DNA from: Chloroflexota bacterium
GTDB taxonomy: Bacteria; Chloroflexota; UBA11872; VXOZ01
Assembly: GCA_012270555.1 (NCBI GenBank)
Contig: JAAXIC010000031.1
Location: 207,889 to 271,888 of the forward strand
Reading direction: 5' to 3'
Length of the DNA: 64,000 nt
The position numbers and the translations under genes are program-made. The stretch's first letter is position 1. Each line of letters begins with the position of its first letter. Positions 44,184 through 53,064 of this stretch are shown piece by piece. The notes under the pieces were generated by a model. The model searched no databases and was not told the DNA's origin. It saw only the letters and a program-made list of their open reading frames with translations.

Positions 44184-44213
44184 TTGTTCGCGGCATTTGG
44201 CCTATGGTATCAT
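44184..44213 (+). promoter_or_regulatory. Probable promoter of the glcDEF operon
   Basis: TTGTTC at 44184-44189 and TATCAT at 44208-44213 are 18 bases apart. The -10 box matches five of six consensus bases; the -35 box is weak. Transcription would start near 44220, about 50 bases before glcD. A perfect palindrome covers the -10 box and the start point, see the next entry. Confidence 0.5.
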
Positions 44214-44224
44214 CACAGTGATGA
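44210..44224 (+). promoter_or_regulatory. Palindromic operator candidate in front of glcD
   Basis: TCATCAC-A-GTGATGA is a perfect 15-base palindrome that overlaps the -10 box and predicted start point. This is the position expected of a repressor operator, for example for a GntR-type dimer as with glycolate and lactate operons elsewhere. No regulator gene is adjacent. A separate hairpin (CCAACTCA...TGAGTTGG, 44107-44132) lies further upstream. Confidence 0.5.
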
Positions 44225-44269
44225 GCGGGCGGAAGTGAGAAGGCAAGCATTGAGTGCAAGGGTGCGCTT

Positions 44270-45721
44270 ATGGACACACGCGAACTCGTCGGACGCTTGC
44301 AGGCAGTCGTTGGCGCTGAGCATGTTGTCTATCTGCCTGAAGACCTCATTGTCTTCGAGCGTGACGCCTCCATCGACGCCCAACTGCCCGCGGCCGTCGT
44401 CTTCCCGCGCACTACAGCCGAAGTCAGCGGCATCTTGAAAGTAGCCGGCGAGTTGCAGGTGCCGGTAGTGCCGAAAGGAGCCGGCACGGGCCTCTCCGGC
44501 GGCGCGGTACCGGAAGAGAACGGCATCTTACTCTCCGTCAGCCGGATGCGGGACATTCTCGAAATCGATGAAGAGAACCGTACTGCGCTGGTGGAGCCCG
44601 GTGTCGTCAACCTGGATCTCTCCGGTGAAGTAAAGCACCTGGGACTCTACTATGCCCCCGATCCATCGAGCCAGTATGCGTGCACGCTCGGCGGCAATGT
44701 CGCCGAGAACTCCGGCGGCGCCCACTGCTTGCGCTACGGCTGCACCATCAACCATGTCCTTGGCCTGGAGGTGGTCTTTCCCGGCGGCGCGGTGGCGTGG
44801 CTGGGCGGCAAAGCCCCGAATGCACCGGGCTACGACCTGATGAGTGCGATAATCGGCTCTGAGGGCACCATGGGTGTGGTTACGAAGATCCTGGTGAAGC
44901 TCTTGCCCATGCCGGAGGCGGTTGAGACCTATCTTGCCATTTTCGAGAGTGTGCCGGACGCTTGCGAGGCGGTCTCGGCCATTATTGGCAACGGCATTAT
45001 TCCCGCTGCCCTTGAAATCATGGATCAGGTGGTCACTCGCGCCATCGAGGAAGCGCATAACGTCGGTTATCCTTACGACGCCGGCGGTGTGCTCATCATC
45101 GAAATTGACGGCATGCAGGAAGAACTCGATGAGCAGCGGGAGGCGATACTGAGTCTCTGCCGCGAAGCACGCGCCCGTGAAATCAGGGTGGCGCAGACGG
45201 CCGCCGAGCGGGAGGCCGTTTGGAAGGGGCGCAAAGGCGCCATTGGCGCACTCGGCCGCTTGGCGCCGAACTATTACATTCAGGACTGCGTGGTGCCGCG
45301 CACCAAGCTGCCGGAAATCATGCGCTTTGTAGAGGACGTGGCGGCGCGCCATGACATCATCATCGCCAACGTTTTCCACGCCGGTGACGGCAACCTGCAC
45401 CCCAATCTGCTTTTCGACGTGCGCGATAGCGATCAAGTGCGGCGCGTGATTACCGCGGGTGAAGAGATCATTAGCGCCTGCATCGACGCTGGCGGTTCGC
45501 TCTCGGGAGAACACGGCATCGGCACGGAGAAGCAAGAGTACATGGACTGGCTTTACAGCGAAGAGGATTTGGAAGCCATGCGCAAGCTCAAGCGCGCCTT
45601 CGATCCCGACTGGCTCTTCAATCCCACGAAGGTGTTTCCCACCGGTGAAGGGCCGCATGCGGCGAAGATCCACATTGGCAAGGCCCCGGTCCACGCAACG
45701 GCTGCTGCAGTCTGGAAGTAG
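44270..45721 (+). CDS. glcD: Glycolate/lactate oxidase FAD subunit GlcD
   Basis: GlcD is the catalytic flavoprotein of the glycolate (or D-lactate) oxidase complex that sends electrons to the respiratory chain. The 483 residues have a PCMH-type FAD domain with PVVPKGAGTGLSGGAVPEEN and YACTLGGNVAENSGGAHCLR, and the C-terminal vanillyl-alcohol-oxidase-type domain with IANVFHAGDGNLHPNLLFD and SGEHGIGTEKQEYM. Order glcD-glcE-glcF with short gaps indicates one operon. D-lactate or other 2-hydroxy acids are possible substrates. No permease gene is adjacent. Confidence 0.94.
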   Translation: MDTRELVGRLQAVVGAEHVVYLPEDLIVFERDASIDAQLPAAVVFPRTTAEVSGILKVAGELQVPVVPKGAGTGLSGGAVPEENGILLSVSRMRDILEIDEENRTALVEPGVVNLDLSGEVKHLGLYYAPDPSSQYACTLGGNVAENSGGAHCLRYGCTINHVLGLEVVFPGGAVAWLGGKAPNAPGYDLMSAIIGSEGTMGVVTKILVKLLPMPEAVETYLAIFESVPDACEAVSAIIGNGIIPAALEIMDQVVTRAIEEAHNVGYPYDAGGVLIIEIDGMQEELDEQREAILSLCREARAREIRVAQTAAEREAVWKGRKGAIGALGRLAPNYYIQDCVVPRTKLPEIMRFVEDVAARHDIIIANVFHAGDGNLHPNLLFDVRDSDQVRRVITAGEEIISACIDAGGSLSGEHGIGTEKQEYMDWLYSEEDLEAMRKLKRAFDPDWLFNPTKVFPTGEGPHAAKIHIGKAPVHATAAAVWK

Positions 45722-45735
45722 GATGCAATTACGCC

Positions 45736-47076
45736 TTGCTGACTGAGACCCTCCACACCCAGCTTGCGCAGATTGTCTCGGATGAGGCGATCACTAACGA
45801 GACTCCTACCGTTGACGGCAAGCGACCGACGCTGGGTGTTGCGCCAAAGTCAGTTACTGAATTGGCTGCGGTCGTTGGCGAGCTGAACCGGGCCGAAGCT
45901 GCAACTATTCTTGTCGGCGGCGGCACGATGCTTGACCTAGGCGCGCCGCCAACGGCTGCGGAGGTGGCGCTATGCACGGGCAATCTCAGGGCGATTGCGG
46001 GATACCAGCCCGCCGACCTCATCGTAACCGCCGAGGCAGGTGTGACTGTCGCCAGCTTGCAAGAGACGCTCCGCGAACACGGTCAGATGCTGCCGCTTGA
46101 GGTGCCGCTGCCCGACCGGGCCACGATTGGGGGAGCCGTGGCGGCAAATGCGTGCGGGCCGTTACGCTACATGTTTGGCACGGCTAAGGACCTGGTGATG
46201 GGAATGCAGTTTGTCCAAGGTGACGGCACCCTCGTCAAGAGCGGCGGTGAAGTCGTCAAGAACGTGGCCGGGTTCGGTCTTCACAAACTGCACGTCGGCG
46301 CTCTTGGGACGTTGGGGGTGATTGCCACGGCGACATTCAAGGTCTATCCCCTGCCCAAGGCGGACCAGACCCTCGTATTCACGTTTGCTGACAGCGAGGC
46401 GGCCTTTACGGCAGCCGCCGCTATACGCGCGCATCAGCCCGCGGCGGTGGTGGTGGGCAATGCGGTGGCGCAGCAGTGTCTGTTTGGCGCAGTGCGTGGC
46501 GCCCACGTGCTGCTTGTGCGCTTCATGGGCGCGCAGGGTGCCGTCAAGCGGCAAGTGCGCGATGCGTCAGATGCAGGTGCTGAAGCGGGCGCGAATGAAA
46601 CCGAGGTCGTTGGCGAGCCGGAAAGCGCATCCCTGTGGCAACAGTGCGTGGACGTAGGGGCGGACAGTTCTCCAGAAAACATCCTGTTCCAGGCGAACGC
46701 CGTGCCCTCGCAATTGCGGCACGTCTACACGGAACTGGCACGCTCCGCTGAGCCACTCTCAGTAGGAGTTGGAGTTGTGGCCGATCCTCTCAGTGGCTCT
46801 CTGCAGTGCGGGATTCTTGCGGCGGCTGAAGCGAATCAAGTGTCAGTAGACCAAACGTCTCCTGTGGCCGCGCTTCTCAGTTTCTTGCACCATGCCCGCG
46901 CGGTAAGTCAAGAGCATGGGGGCAGTCTCGTGCTGCAGCGGGGGACGGTGGCGCTCAAGACCGCCTTCGACGTGTGGGGGCCAAGCCCGCAAGGCTTGGA
47001 AATCATGAAGAACCTGAAGCAGACCTTCGATCCCCACCACATTCTCAATCCAGGCCGCTTTGTGAGCGGCATTTAG
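45736..47076 (+). CDS. glcE: Glycolate oxidase FAD-binding subunit GlcE
   Basis: GlcE is a second FAD-fold subunit required for glycolate oxidase activity in other bacteria. The 446 residues contain the FAD-binding stretch ATILVGGGTMLDLGAPPT, PLPDRATIGGAVAANACGPL, MQFVQGDGTLVKSGGEVVKN and KLHVGALGTLGVIATATFKV. The first in-frame start is a TTG at 45736, 15 bases after glcD, with a weak ribosome site, so coupling with glcD is plausible. The C-terminal region ends LKQTFDPHHILNPGRFVSG, typical of this family. Confidence 0.92.
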   Translation: MLTETLHTQLAQIVSDEAITNETPTVDGKRPTLGVAPKSVTELAAVVGELNRAEAATILVGGGTMLDLGAPPTAAEVALCTGNLRAIAGYQPADLIVTAEAGVTVASLQETLREHGQMLPLEVPLPDRATIGGAVAANACGPLRYMFGTAKDLVMGMQFVQGDGTLVKSGGEVVKNVAGFGLHKLHVGALGTLGVIATATFKVYPLPKADQTLVFTFADSEAAFTAAAAIRAHQPAAVVVGNAVAQQCLFGAVRGAHVLLVRFMGAQGAVKRQVRDASDAGAEAGANETEVVGEPESASLWQQCVDVGADSSPENILFQANAVPSQLRHVYTELARSAEPLSVGVGVVADPLSGSLQCGILAAAEANQVSVDQTSPVAALLSFLHHARAVSQEHGGSLVLQRGTVALKTAFDVWGPSPQGLEIMKNLKQTFDPHHILNPGRFVSGI

Positions 47077-47097
47077 GGGCATTTCCACAATAGTCGG

Positions 47098-48477
47098 GTG
47101 AATAGAGCAAACGTGAAAACCGATGTCGGTCAGCCGGGACTCGTAATCCCGGACAACGATGACGAGCGGGTACGCTTTGAGGGTCTTTCTGACGAAGACC
47201 TGGCTCAATGCGTGCACTGCGGCCTTTGTCTCAACGCGTGCCCAACCTACCGTGAGACGGGCCTGGAGATGGAGAGCCCGCGCGGCCGCATCTACCTTGT
47301 CAAGGCTGCCAAGGAAGAGCGCATTCCCATCAATGAGACCTTTCTGAAGCACATATTTCTCTGTCTTGACTGCCGGGCGTGCGAGACGGCATGTCCATCG
47401 GGAGTGCAGTATGGCAAGATCATTGAGGCGGCGCGCGGCGAGGCCACTCTCGTAAAGCCGGGCGGTGCGTTTCCGCGCTCGCTGCGCTGGCTGGTGTTCA
47501 AGCAACTCTTTCCATATCCGCGCCGCCTGAACGTACTGGCCAATCTTCTCCGTTTCTACCAGTTTTCCGGTTTACAGAAGCTCGTACGAAGCAGCGGCAT
47601 CCTGAAACTCTTTGGCACGTTTGGTCAGGCTGAGACACTGCTGCCCAAGCTATCTGACAAGTTCTATGCCGCGCCGAAGGTAGAAGTCGTGCCCGCGCGG
47701 GGTGAAACGAAACACCGCGTGGGTTTCGTAACCGGCTGCATCATGCCGTACTTCTTCGGTGAGACGAACCGGGCGACGGTCAATGTGCTCACGCGCAATG
47801 GGTGTGAGGTGGTGATCCCCAAGAGCCAGCGATGTTGCGGCGCGCTGAGCACGCATGCGGGCGCCCGTGAGACGTCGAAAGACCTCGCCCGCCAAAACAT
47901 CGACGCTTTTGAACCCTACGACCTGGACGTCATAATCAGCAACGCCGCCGGGTGCGGCACCGCGTTGAAAGAGTACGATGTCTTGCTGGAGGGTGATCCA
48001 AAGTACGCGGATCGTGCGCGTGGGTTCTCGGATAAAGTGAAGGATATCAGCGAGTTCCTGGCAGAAATCGAGGTGGATACTTCGTTTGGACCCGTTGCAA
48101 AGCGCGTGACCTATCAGGATGCCTGCCACCTGGCGCACGGGCAACGTGTGCGCGCGCAGCCGCGCGCCCTACTGCAAGCGATTCCGGAGCTTGAATTTGT
48201 AGAGATGAAGAATTCCGATCACTGCTGCGGCAGCGCTGGCGTCTATAACATCGTGCAGGCCGATATGGCGCAGCGCGTCGTCGCCCCGAAAGTGAATAAC
48301 ATAGCGAATACCGCAGCCGACTACGTGGTGGTCGGCAATCCGGGCTGTATGCTGCAAATGGATAACGCTTTAGCTGCCGGTGGCGTCTCCACCCGGTCGA
48401 TACACACCATGGAATTGCTGGAGGAAGCCTACCAAGCGGCTGAGGCAACTGAGAATAGTACAGCCAGCACGCGTTAA
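47098..48477 (+). CDS. glcF: Glycolate oxidase iron-sulfur subunit GlcF
   Basis: GlcF carries two [4Fe-4S] clusters and two CCG domains and passes electrons to the membrane pool. The 459 residues show CVHCGLCLNACPTYRETG and CLDCRACETACPSGVQYG near the N-terminus, then CCG motifs around SQRCCGALSTHAGARETSKD and MKNSDHCCGSAGVYNI. All cluster cysteines are intact. The GTG at 47098 is used; another GTG at 47113 is possible. It closes the glcDEF operon, and the ferredoxin-NADP reductase gene follows 115 bases later with its own ribosome site. Confidence 0.94.
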   Translation: MNRANVKTDVGQPGLVIPDNDDERVRFEGLSDEDLAQCVHCGLCLNACPTYRETGLEMESPRGRIYLVKAAKEERIPINETFLKHIFLCLDCRACETACPSGVQYGKIIEAARGEATLVKPGGAFPRSLRWLVFKQLFPYPRRLNVLANLLRFYQFSGLQKLVRSSGILKLFGTFGQAETLLPKLSDKFYAAPKVEVVPARGETKHRVGFVTGCIMPYFFGETNRATVNVLTRNGCEVVIPKSQRCCGALSTHAGARETSKDLARQNIDAFEPYDLDVIISNAAGCGTALKEYDVLLEGDPKYADRARGFSDKVKDISEFLAEIEVDTSFGPVAKRVTYQDACHLAHGQRVRAQPRALLQAIPELEFVEMKNSDHCCGSAGVYNIVQADMAQRVVAPKVNNIANTAADYVVVGNPGCMLQMDNALAAGGVSTRSIHTMELLEEAYQAAEATENSTASTR

Positions 48478-48592
48478 CGCTCCGCGTCCTTTGAACGTTG
48501 GGCGAATTGGTGCAGTCGATCTGCTCATGGGGGTGACGTGAGAGCAGGATTGAAAAAAGGACTAATGGGATTGCAGGAAGGAGTTCCGCAAG

Positions 48593-49612
48593 ATGGGCGA
48601 GAACGGGGTAAAAGATCTCACAATAATCGGTGGCGGCCCAACTGGCTTGTTTGGGCTCTTCTATGCCGGTGTGCGGCATCTCGATACGCAGCTTGTAGAA
48701 GCGATGGATGAAATAGGCGGCGCCCTTCAAGCGCTCTATGCAGAAAAATACGTCTATGACATGGCCGGGTTTCCCGCGATTCTTGCTAAAGATCTCGTGG
48801 CGGCAATGTACGAGCAGGCCGACCAGTGGCAGTATCCAATCCATCTATCACAGAAGATTCTGGACTTTGAAGCGCAGGACGGCATCTATGTGCTCCGGTC
48901 GCAGAGCGGTGAAGAGTTCAAGAGCAAGACAGTGCTCATCGCCAACGGCAATGGCGCATTCGCGCCGCGCAAACTGAGGCTTGAAGGCGTTGAGCCATTT
49001 GAAGATACGCAGATATTTTATACCGTCAAGAATATGGATCTCTTCCGTGACAAGCGCGTGTTGGTGATTGGCGGCGGGGACTCTGCGCTCGACTGGGCGC
49101 TTGCGCTTGAGAAAGAGGCCAAGATGGTCACGCTCATTCACCGCCTTCCGGTCTGGCAAGCGCACGAGGCGACGGTCCGCCAATTGATTATGTCGGAAGT
49201 TGACGTGCACTTTCCGCGCCACGAGGCCAACCAATTGCACGTCAATAACGGAACGCTCACGGGCGTTACCATCATCAATCTCCAGTCGAAAGAGACCTTC
49301 GATCTCGAGGTTGACATCATCCTCATCTGCATCGGCTTCTTGATGGATACAACGGTCATCCGTAAGTGGGGGGTCGAGCTTGAAGGCAAGAAGGGTATTA
49401 AGGTTGATCCCGCAACCATGGAGACCAGTCGACCAGGCGTCTACGCGGCCGGCGATATTTCCGCCTACGAGGGGAAGATCAACCTCATCGCGTGCGGCGC
49501 GTCAGAGGCGGCAATGGCAGTAAATCAAGCGGTGCGGTATATTAACCCCGACGCGCGGCTGGCCCCGGGTCACAGCAGCGATATGGACATATTCACCAAA
49601 CGGGACAAATAG
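48593..49612 (+). CDS. Type-2 ferredoxin-NADP reductase (thioredoxin-reductase-like)
   Basis: The 339-residue flavoprotein has two Rossmann domains: LTIIGGGPTGLFGLFYAGVR at the N-terminus for FAD and RVLVIGGGDSALDWALALEK for NAD(P)H, and ends with RPGVYAAGDISAYEGKINLI. It lacks the CxxC redox pair of thioredoxin reductases, which is the mark of YumC-type ferredoxin/flavodoxin-NADP reductases. GGAAGGAG precedes the ATG. It lies between glcF and nuoE on the same strand and may connect a ferredoxin pool with NADPH. Confidence 0.9.
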   Translation: MGENGVKDLTIIGGGPTGLFGLFYAGVRHLDTQLVEAMDEIGGALQALYAEKYVYDMAGFPAILAKDLVAAMYEQADQWQYPIHLSQKILDFEAQDGIYVLRSQSGEEFKSKTVLIANGNGAFAPRKLRLEGVEPFEDTQIFYTVKNMDLFRDKRVLVIGGGDSALDWALALEKEAKMVTLIHRLPVWQAHEATVRQLIMSEVDVHFPRHEANQLHVNNGTLTGVTIINLQSKETFDLEVDIILICIGFLMDTTVIRKWGVELEGKKGIKVDPATMETSRPGVYAAGDISAYEGKINLIACGASEAAMAVNQAVRYINPDARLAPGHSSDMDIFTKRDK

Positions 49613-49654
49613 GACGTATTGCCGACGAAACGGAATCACAGCGGAGGGTCGTCA

Positions 49655-50143
49655 TTGGCTAAGCAACCGGGCAAAGTAGAGAGCGCAGAGGCAACCAAGT
49701 ACGCAGCCTTGTCTCGTGATATTGAGGAATGTAGACAAGAGCCTGGCTCGACGCTCGACATGCTTCACGCCGTGCAGCGACATTTCGGCTATCTGGAACC
49801 TCAGGCGGTGGGAATGGTGGCAGAGGCGTTGGGGCTGACGAAGGCGCAACTCTACGGGGTCGCGACATTTTACACAATGTTCTTCTTCGAACCGAAGCCG
49901 CCGGTAATCGCCCGTGTCTGCGTAAACCTCTCGTGTCACCTGCGGGGCGCGCAGGATATACTCCACACGTTGGAAGAGGCGGCTAAGGAACAGCACGATG
50001 CTTTCGAAGTCGAAGAAGTAATGTGCTTAGGACTCTGCGAGCAGGCGCCGGCGCTTCTCGTCAATGAAGAGGCCGTGGGGCAAGTCTCCGCAGAGGAAGC
50101 ACTCGCCAAGGTACAGGCTTGCGTGACAACCATCAGTGGCTAA
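49655..50143 (+). CDS. nuoE: NADH-quinone oxidoreductase subunit NuoE-like [2Fe-2S] protein
   Basis: NuoE holds the N1a [2Fe-2S] cluster next to NuoF in complex I and in related diaphorases. The protein has the helical N-terminal part STLDMLHAVQRHFGYLEPQA, the VATFYTMFFFEPKPPVIARV phrase, and cluster ligands CVNLSC and MCLGLCEQAPALLVN (CX4C and CX3C). A TTG at 49655 is preferred because GGAGG lies seven bases upstream; the frame can also start at a TTG at 49619. It is 162 residues long. nuoF follows after 45 bases. No other complex I genes are nearby. Confidence 0.9.
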   Translation: MAKQPGKVESAEATKYAALSRDIEECRQEPGSTLDMLHAVQRHFGYLEPQAVGMVAEALGLTKAQLYGVATFYTMFFFEPKPPVIARVCVNLSCHLRGAQDILHTLEEAAKEQHDAFEVEEVMCLGLCEQAPALLVNEEAVGQVSAEEALAKVQACVTTISG

Positions 50144-50188
50144 GGATTGTGCAAAGACATGAACCGCCGACCGCGAGGAACGTAAGGC

Positions 50189-51544
50189 ATGGAACAAATC
50201 TGTCTGCGGCGCATACATAACGATAATTCACAGGACATAGAGTCCTATATAGCCCACGACGGCTATACGGCGCTGCGCAAAGCCCTGACGGAAATGACGC
50301 CCGAAGCCGTGCATGAAGAAGTGCGGGCGTCCAATATGGGCGGCCGCGGCGGAGCTGGCTTTCCCACCGCCATGAAGTGGAACTTCTTGGTGGGCGCTCG
50401 TGGACAGCCCAAGTATGTGCTCTGCAATTTCGATGAGAGCGAACCCGGCACGTTTTCAAACCGCATCATTGGCGAGGAAGACCCCCATCTTTTGGTGGAG
50501 GGCTGCTTGTTGGCGGCGTATGCCACCGGCTGCTCCATCATTTTCATCTATATCCGCGGTGAGTACTTCCTGGCCTACGAACGGGTCAAGCATGCCATCG
50601 AGCAGGCCTACGCGCGCGGCTTTATTGGCAAGAACATCCTTGGCACCGACTTCTCCGTGGAAATGCACCTGCGGCGCGGCGCCGGCGCGTACATCTGCGG
50701 GGAAGAGACAGCCATCATGAACTCCCTGGAAGGCAAGCGCGGCTACCCGCGCGCGCGGCCGCCTTTCCCGGCCAACGAAGGACTGTTTGGCAAACCGACG
50801 CTCATCAACAATGTGGAAACGCTCTCGAACCTGCCTGACATCGTTCTCAAGGGCGGTGAGTGGTGGAGTAACCTGGGCGTCAATGAAGGCGCGGGGCTTA
50901 ATATCTACTGTCTTTCCGGTCACGTGGAGCGCCCCGGCGCCTACGAATTGCCCATGGGTACCACCGCGCGTGAGTTGATTTACGAGCACGGCGGCGGTAT
51001 CTGGCAAGGCCGTGAACTCAAGGCTTGGAAGCCCGGTGGGGCGTCGAGCGCCATCTTGCCCGCCGACATGATTGACTTAGTGCTCGACTTCAAACCGGTA
51101 CAGGCGGCGGGCACCATCCTCGGCACGGCGGGTGTCGTCGTAATGGACGATCATACCTGCGTCGTCGACGCAGCGATACGAGATGCGACGTTTTTTGAGG
51201 AAGAGTCGTGCGGGTTCTGCTTCCCGTGCCGCGACGGCACACGCGTCTTGCGCATGTTGCTTGAGCGCGTCCGCCACGGCGTGGCCGCGCCGGACACCAT
51301 GGACCTCATCGAACACGCCTCCACCGACATGATGGGCGCCTCGTTCTGCGGACTCGGCCAGTTTGCGCCGTGGCCGGTGGTGAGCACCGTGCGTAACTTC
51401 CGCAAAGAATACGAAGCGCACATACTCGAAAGAGTGTGTCCGGCTGGCGTCTGCCCCATGGATGGCGCAGAACCGGACGAGCACGTCGACCGCCGCACCT
51501 TGCAAGAGATGCTCGTGGCGCAAAAGGGTGGAGTCTTGGCGTAA
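50189..51544 (+). CDS. nuoF: NADH-quinone oxidoreductase subunit NuoF-like (FMN, NADH, [4Fe-4S])
   Basis: NuoF oxidises NADH with FMN and a [4Fe-4S] cluster. The 451 residues contain GGRGGAGFPTAMKWNFLV, YVLCNFDESEPGTFSNR, the NADH-binding GAGAYICGEETAIMNSLEG, and cluster ligands in SCGFCFPCRDGTRVL (C341, C344, C347) and SFCGLGQFAPWPV (C387). A further pair, C417 and C422 in RVCPAGVCPMDG, resembles the linker that precedes a ferredoxin domain in bifurcating hydrogenase and formate dehydrogenase subunits, but here the protein ends soon after without that domain. nuoG and the membrane arm are absent from this place. Confidence 0.93.
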   Translation: MEQICLRRIHNDNSQDIESYIAHDGYTALRKALTEMTPEAVHEEVRASNMGGRGGAGFPTAMKWNFLVGARGQPKYVLCNFDESEPGTFSNRIIGEEDPHLLVEGCLLAAYATGCSIIFIYIRGEYFLAYERVKHAIEQAYARGFIGKNILGTDFSVEMHLRRGAGAYICGEETAIMNSLEGKRGYPRARPPFPANEGLFGKPTLINNVETLSNLPDIVLKGGEWWSNLGVNEGAGLNIYCLSGHVERPGAYELPMGTTARELIYEHGGGIWQGRELKAWKPGGASSAILPADMIDLVLDFKPVQAAGTILGTAGVVVMDDHTCVVDAAIRDATFFEEESCGFCFPCRDGTRVLRMLLERVRHGVAAPDTMDLIEHASTDMMGASFCGLGQFAPWPVVSTVRNFRKEYEAHILERVCPAGVCPMDGAEPDEHVDRRTLQEMLVAQKGGVLA

Positions 51545-51696
51545 GGCAGTTGGGCGTGGATTAGGCTGCCGAGTAGTGGCCACAAGTGTCGGACCGGCTT
51601 TAGGCGAGTCCTGTCAGGCGATTCTTCTTTCGGTTCGATCCCCCACTGTGCTGCCCCGGCTCATCGCCTTCGCTTTCTTGCGAAAGACACAGCACG

Positions 51697-52953
51697 CTAC
51701 TCCCCCATGTAGACTCTCGGCACCTTTAGGATGATTGCCGCGCTGAGCGCAAAGAACCCCGCCATCATGATGAATACGGCGGTGTAGCCAAGCAGCGGTT
51801 CTATCCTGTTGAAGGTATCCAACACCACGCCCGCGCTCAGGCTCCCGAGGGCGTCTCCGCCGCCTGTGGCGAGGTTAGTCAGTCCCATGTACAGGCCCGG
51901 CGCTCTCGGATCGGGAATGAGGTCGATTGCCAAGGCCCAGTCTGAGGCAACGAATAGACCTACCGCCGTTCCCAGGACTGCAAAAGCAATGAGGAGCATT
52001 GGGAGATTCGCCGTAAAGAGCAAGACCCCGGATGCGATCACCCCAACACTGCAGGCAGCAAACACCAGTTTTCGTCTGTCAGTCCGATCCGACATCCAAC
52101 CCGCCGGCACCGTAACGACGCCCGCCATTACGATGAGCACCGCAAGCGCCATGGTCACGTAAAGTCCCGCGTTCTCATCCATGCCCAAGCGCTCTCGTAT
52201 GAAGAAGAGCAGAATCTGGTCTGCCGCAAGCAACCCCATGAAGAAGAACAACCGGGAGAGCAGTATCCAAGCAAAGCCGGGCCTCGTGCGTAGCTCTGCA
52301 AGGCGCGTGCGGAACTCGCTGAATACACCGCCGAATTCCGGCTTCTCCACCAACGGCTCCTCGCGTATAGTGAGGGCAGAGACCACTGCCACAAACACGA
52401 GAACGCCGGCGGCGACAAAGAGGTAGTTGCCGAGTTGTCCGCGATCCAGGAATTGCCCTGCAACGAGCGCGCCCAACAGGACTCCGATTTGATTGGCGAG
52501 GCCGAAGAACCCCGAGGCCCGACCCCGCTGATTTTGTGGCACAAGATCGGGAATGATGCCTTGGTATGGTCCGTGTGCGCTATTGGACGATATTTGCAGC
52601 AGGATCACCGCAGCAAAGAGCAGGGCATAGGTGCTGACAGCGGCCATCAACAAGAGGAAGAGGGCGCTCACGAGTGAGCCCAAGAGCATGTACGGCTTGC
52701 GGCGGCCCCACCGCGAGGTTGAGCGGTCGCTTACCGCGCCCATAATCGGCTGGACAACTATGGCGACGACGAGGCCGGTCGAGACCAACAGGCCAAGAAA
52801 TGTACCCTTATTCGCCGAGCCGACCAGAGTCTCTACCCGGTCGGGTAGGTAGACAACGTTCAGTCCGGCCCACACCGTGGAAAGTCCCAGCCAGAAGAGG
52901 CTGATCCGGGCAAGGAATGGAATTGAGACGCGCTGCTTTGTCTCCTGCAACAT
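51697..52953 (-). CDS. MFS transporter, SLC45/GPH-like sugar transporter type
   Basis: A 418-residue polytopic transporter with about 12 membrane segments. The loop after helix 2 reads VSDRSTSRWGRRKPYMLLG, close to the RxGRR motif of the SLC45/GPH sugar cation symporters, and the segment IIPDLVPQNQRGRASGFFGL follows helix 4. The second half repeats the motif as MSDRTDRRKLVF. GGGAG lies seven bases before the ATG. Sugar or glycoside uptake with cations is the family-based guess. It is the last gene of a minus-strand run and convergent with nuoF. Confidence 0.88.
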   Translation of the reverse strand: MLQETKQRVSIPFLARISLFWLGLSTVWAGLNVVYLPDRVETLVGSANKGTFLGLLVSTGLVVAIVVQPIMGAVSDRSTSRWGRRKPYMLLGSLVSALFLLLMAAVSTYALLFAAVILLQISSNSAHGPYQGIIPDLVPQNQRGRASGFFGLANQIGVLLGALVAGQFLDRGQLGNYLFVAAGVLVFVAVVSALTIREEPLVEKPEFGGVFSEFRTRLAELRTRPGFAWILLSRLFFFMGLLAADQILLFFIRERLGMDENAGLYVTMALAVLIVMAGVVTVPAGWMSDRTDRRKLVFAACSVGVIASGVLLFTANLPMLLIAFAVLGTAVGLFVASDWALAIDLIPDPRAPGLYMGLTNLATGGGDALGSLSAGVVLDTFNRIEPLLGYTAVFIMMAGFFALSAAIILKVPRVYMGE

Positions 52954-53064
52954 AGCATTGCTCCCTCTCGGATATACGTATGCGACCTTACGCTAACGGG
53001 AGTGGCGTTTGATTCTCCCTGGCAACTTGCGCTCGCTATCAGTCAAGGCTTGGAGAGCGGGAAT

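Noticed and set aside
44528-45694. Minus-strand open frame of 388 codons opposite glcD
   Set aside because: glcD on the plus strand has all FAD and catalytic motifs; the opposite reading is a codon-bias artefact.
51625-51650. tRNA-like phrase GGTTCGATCCCC in the nuoF-MFS spacer
   Set aside because: No matching acceptor, D or anticodon stems could be built around it on either strand.
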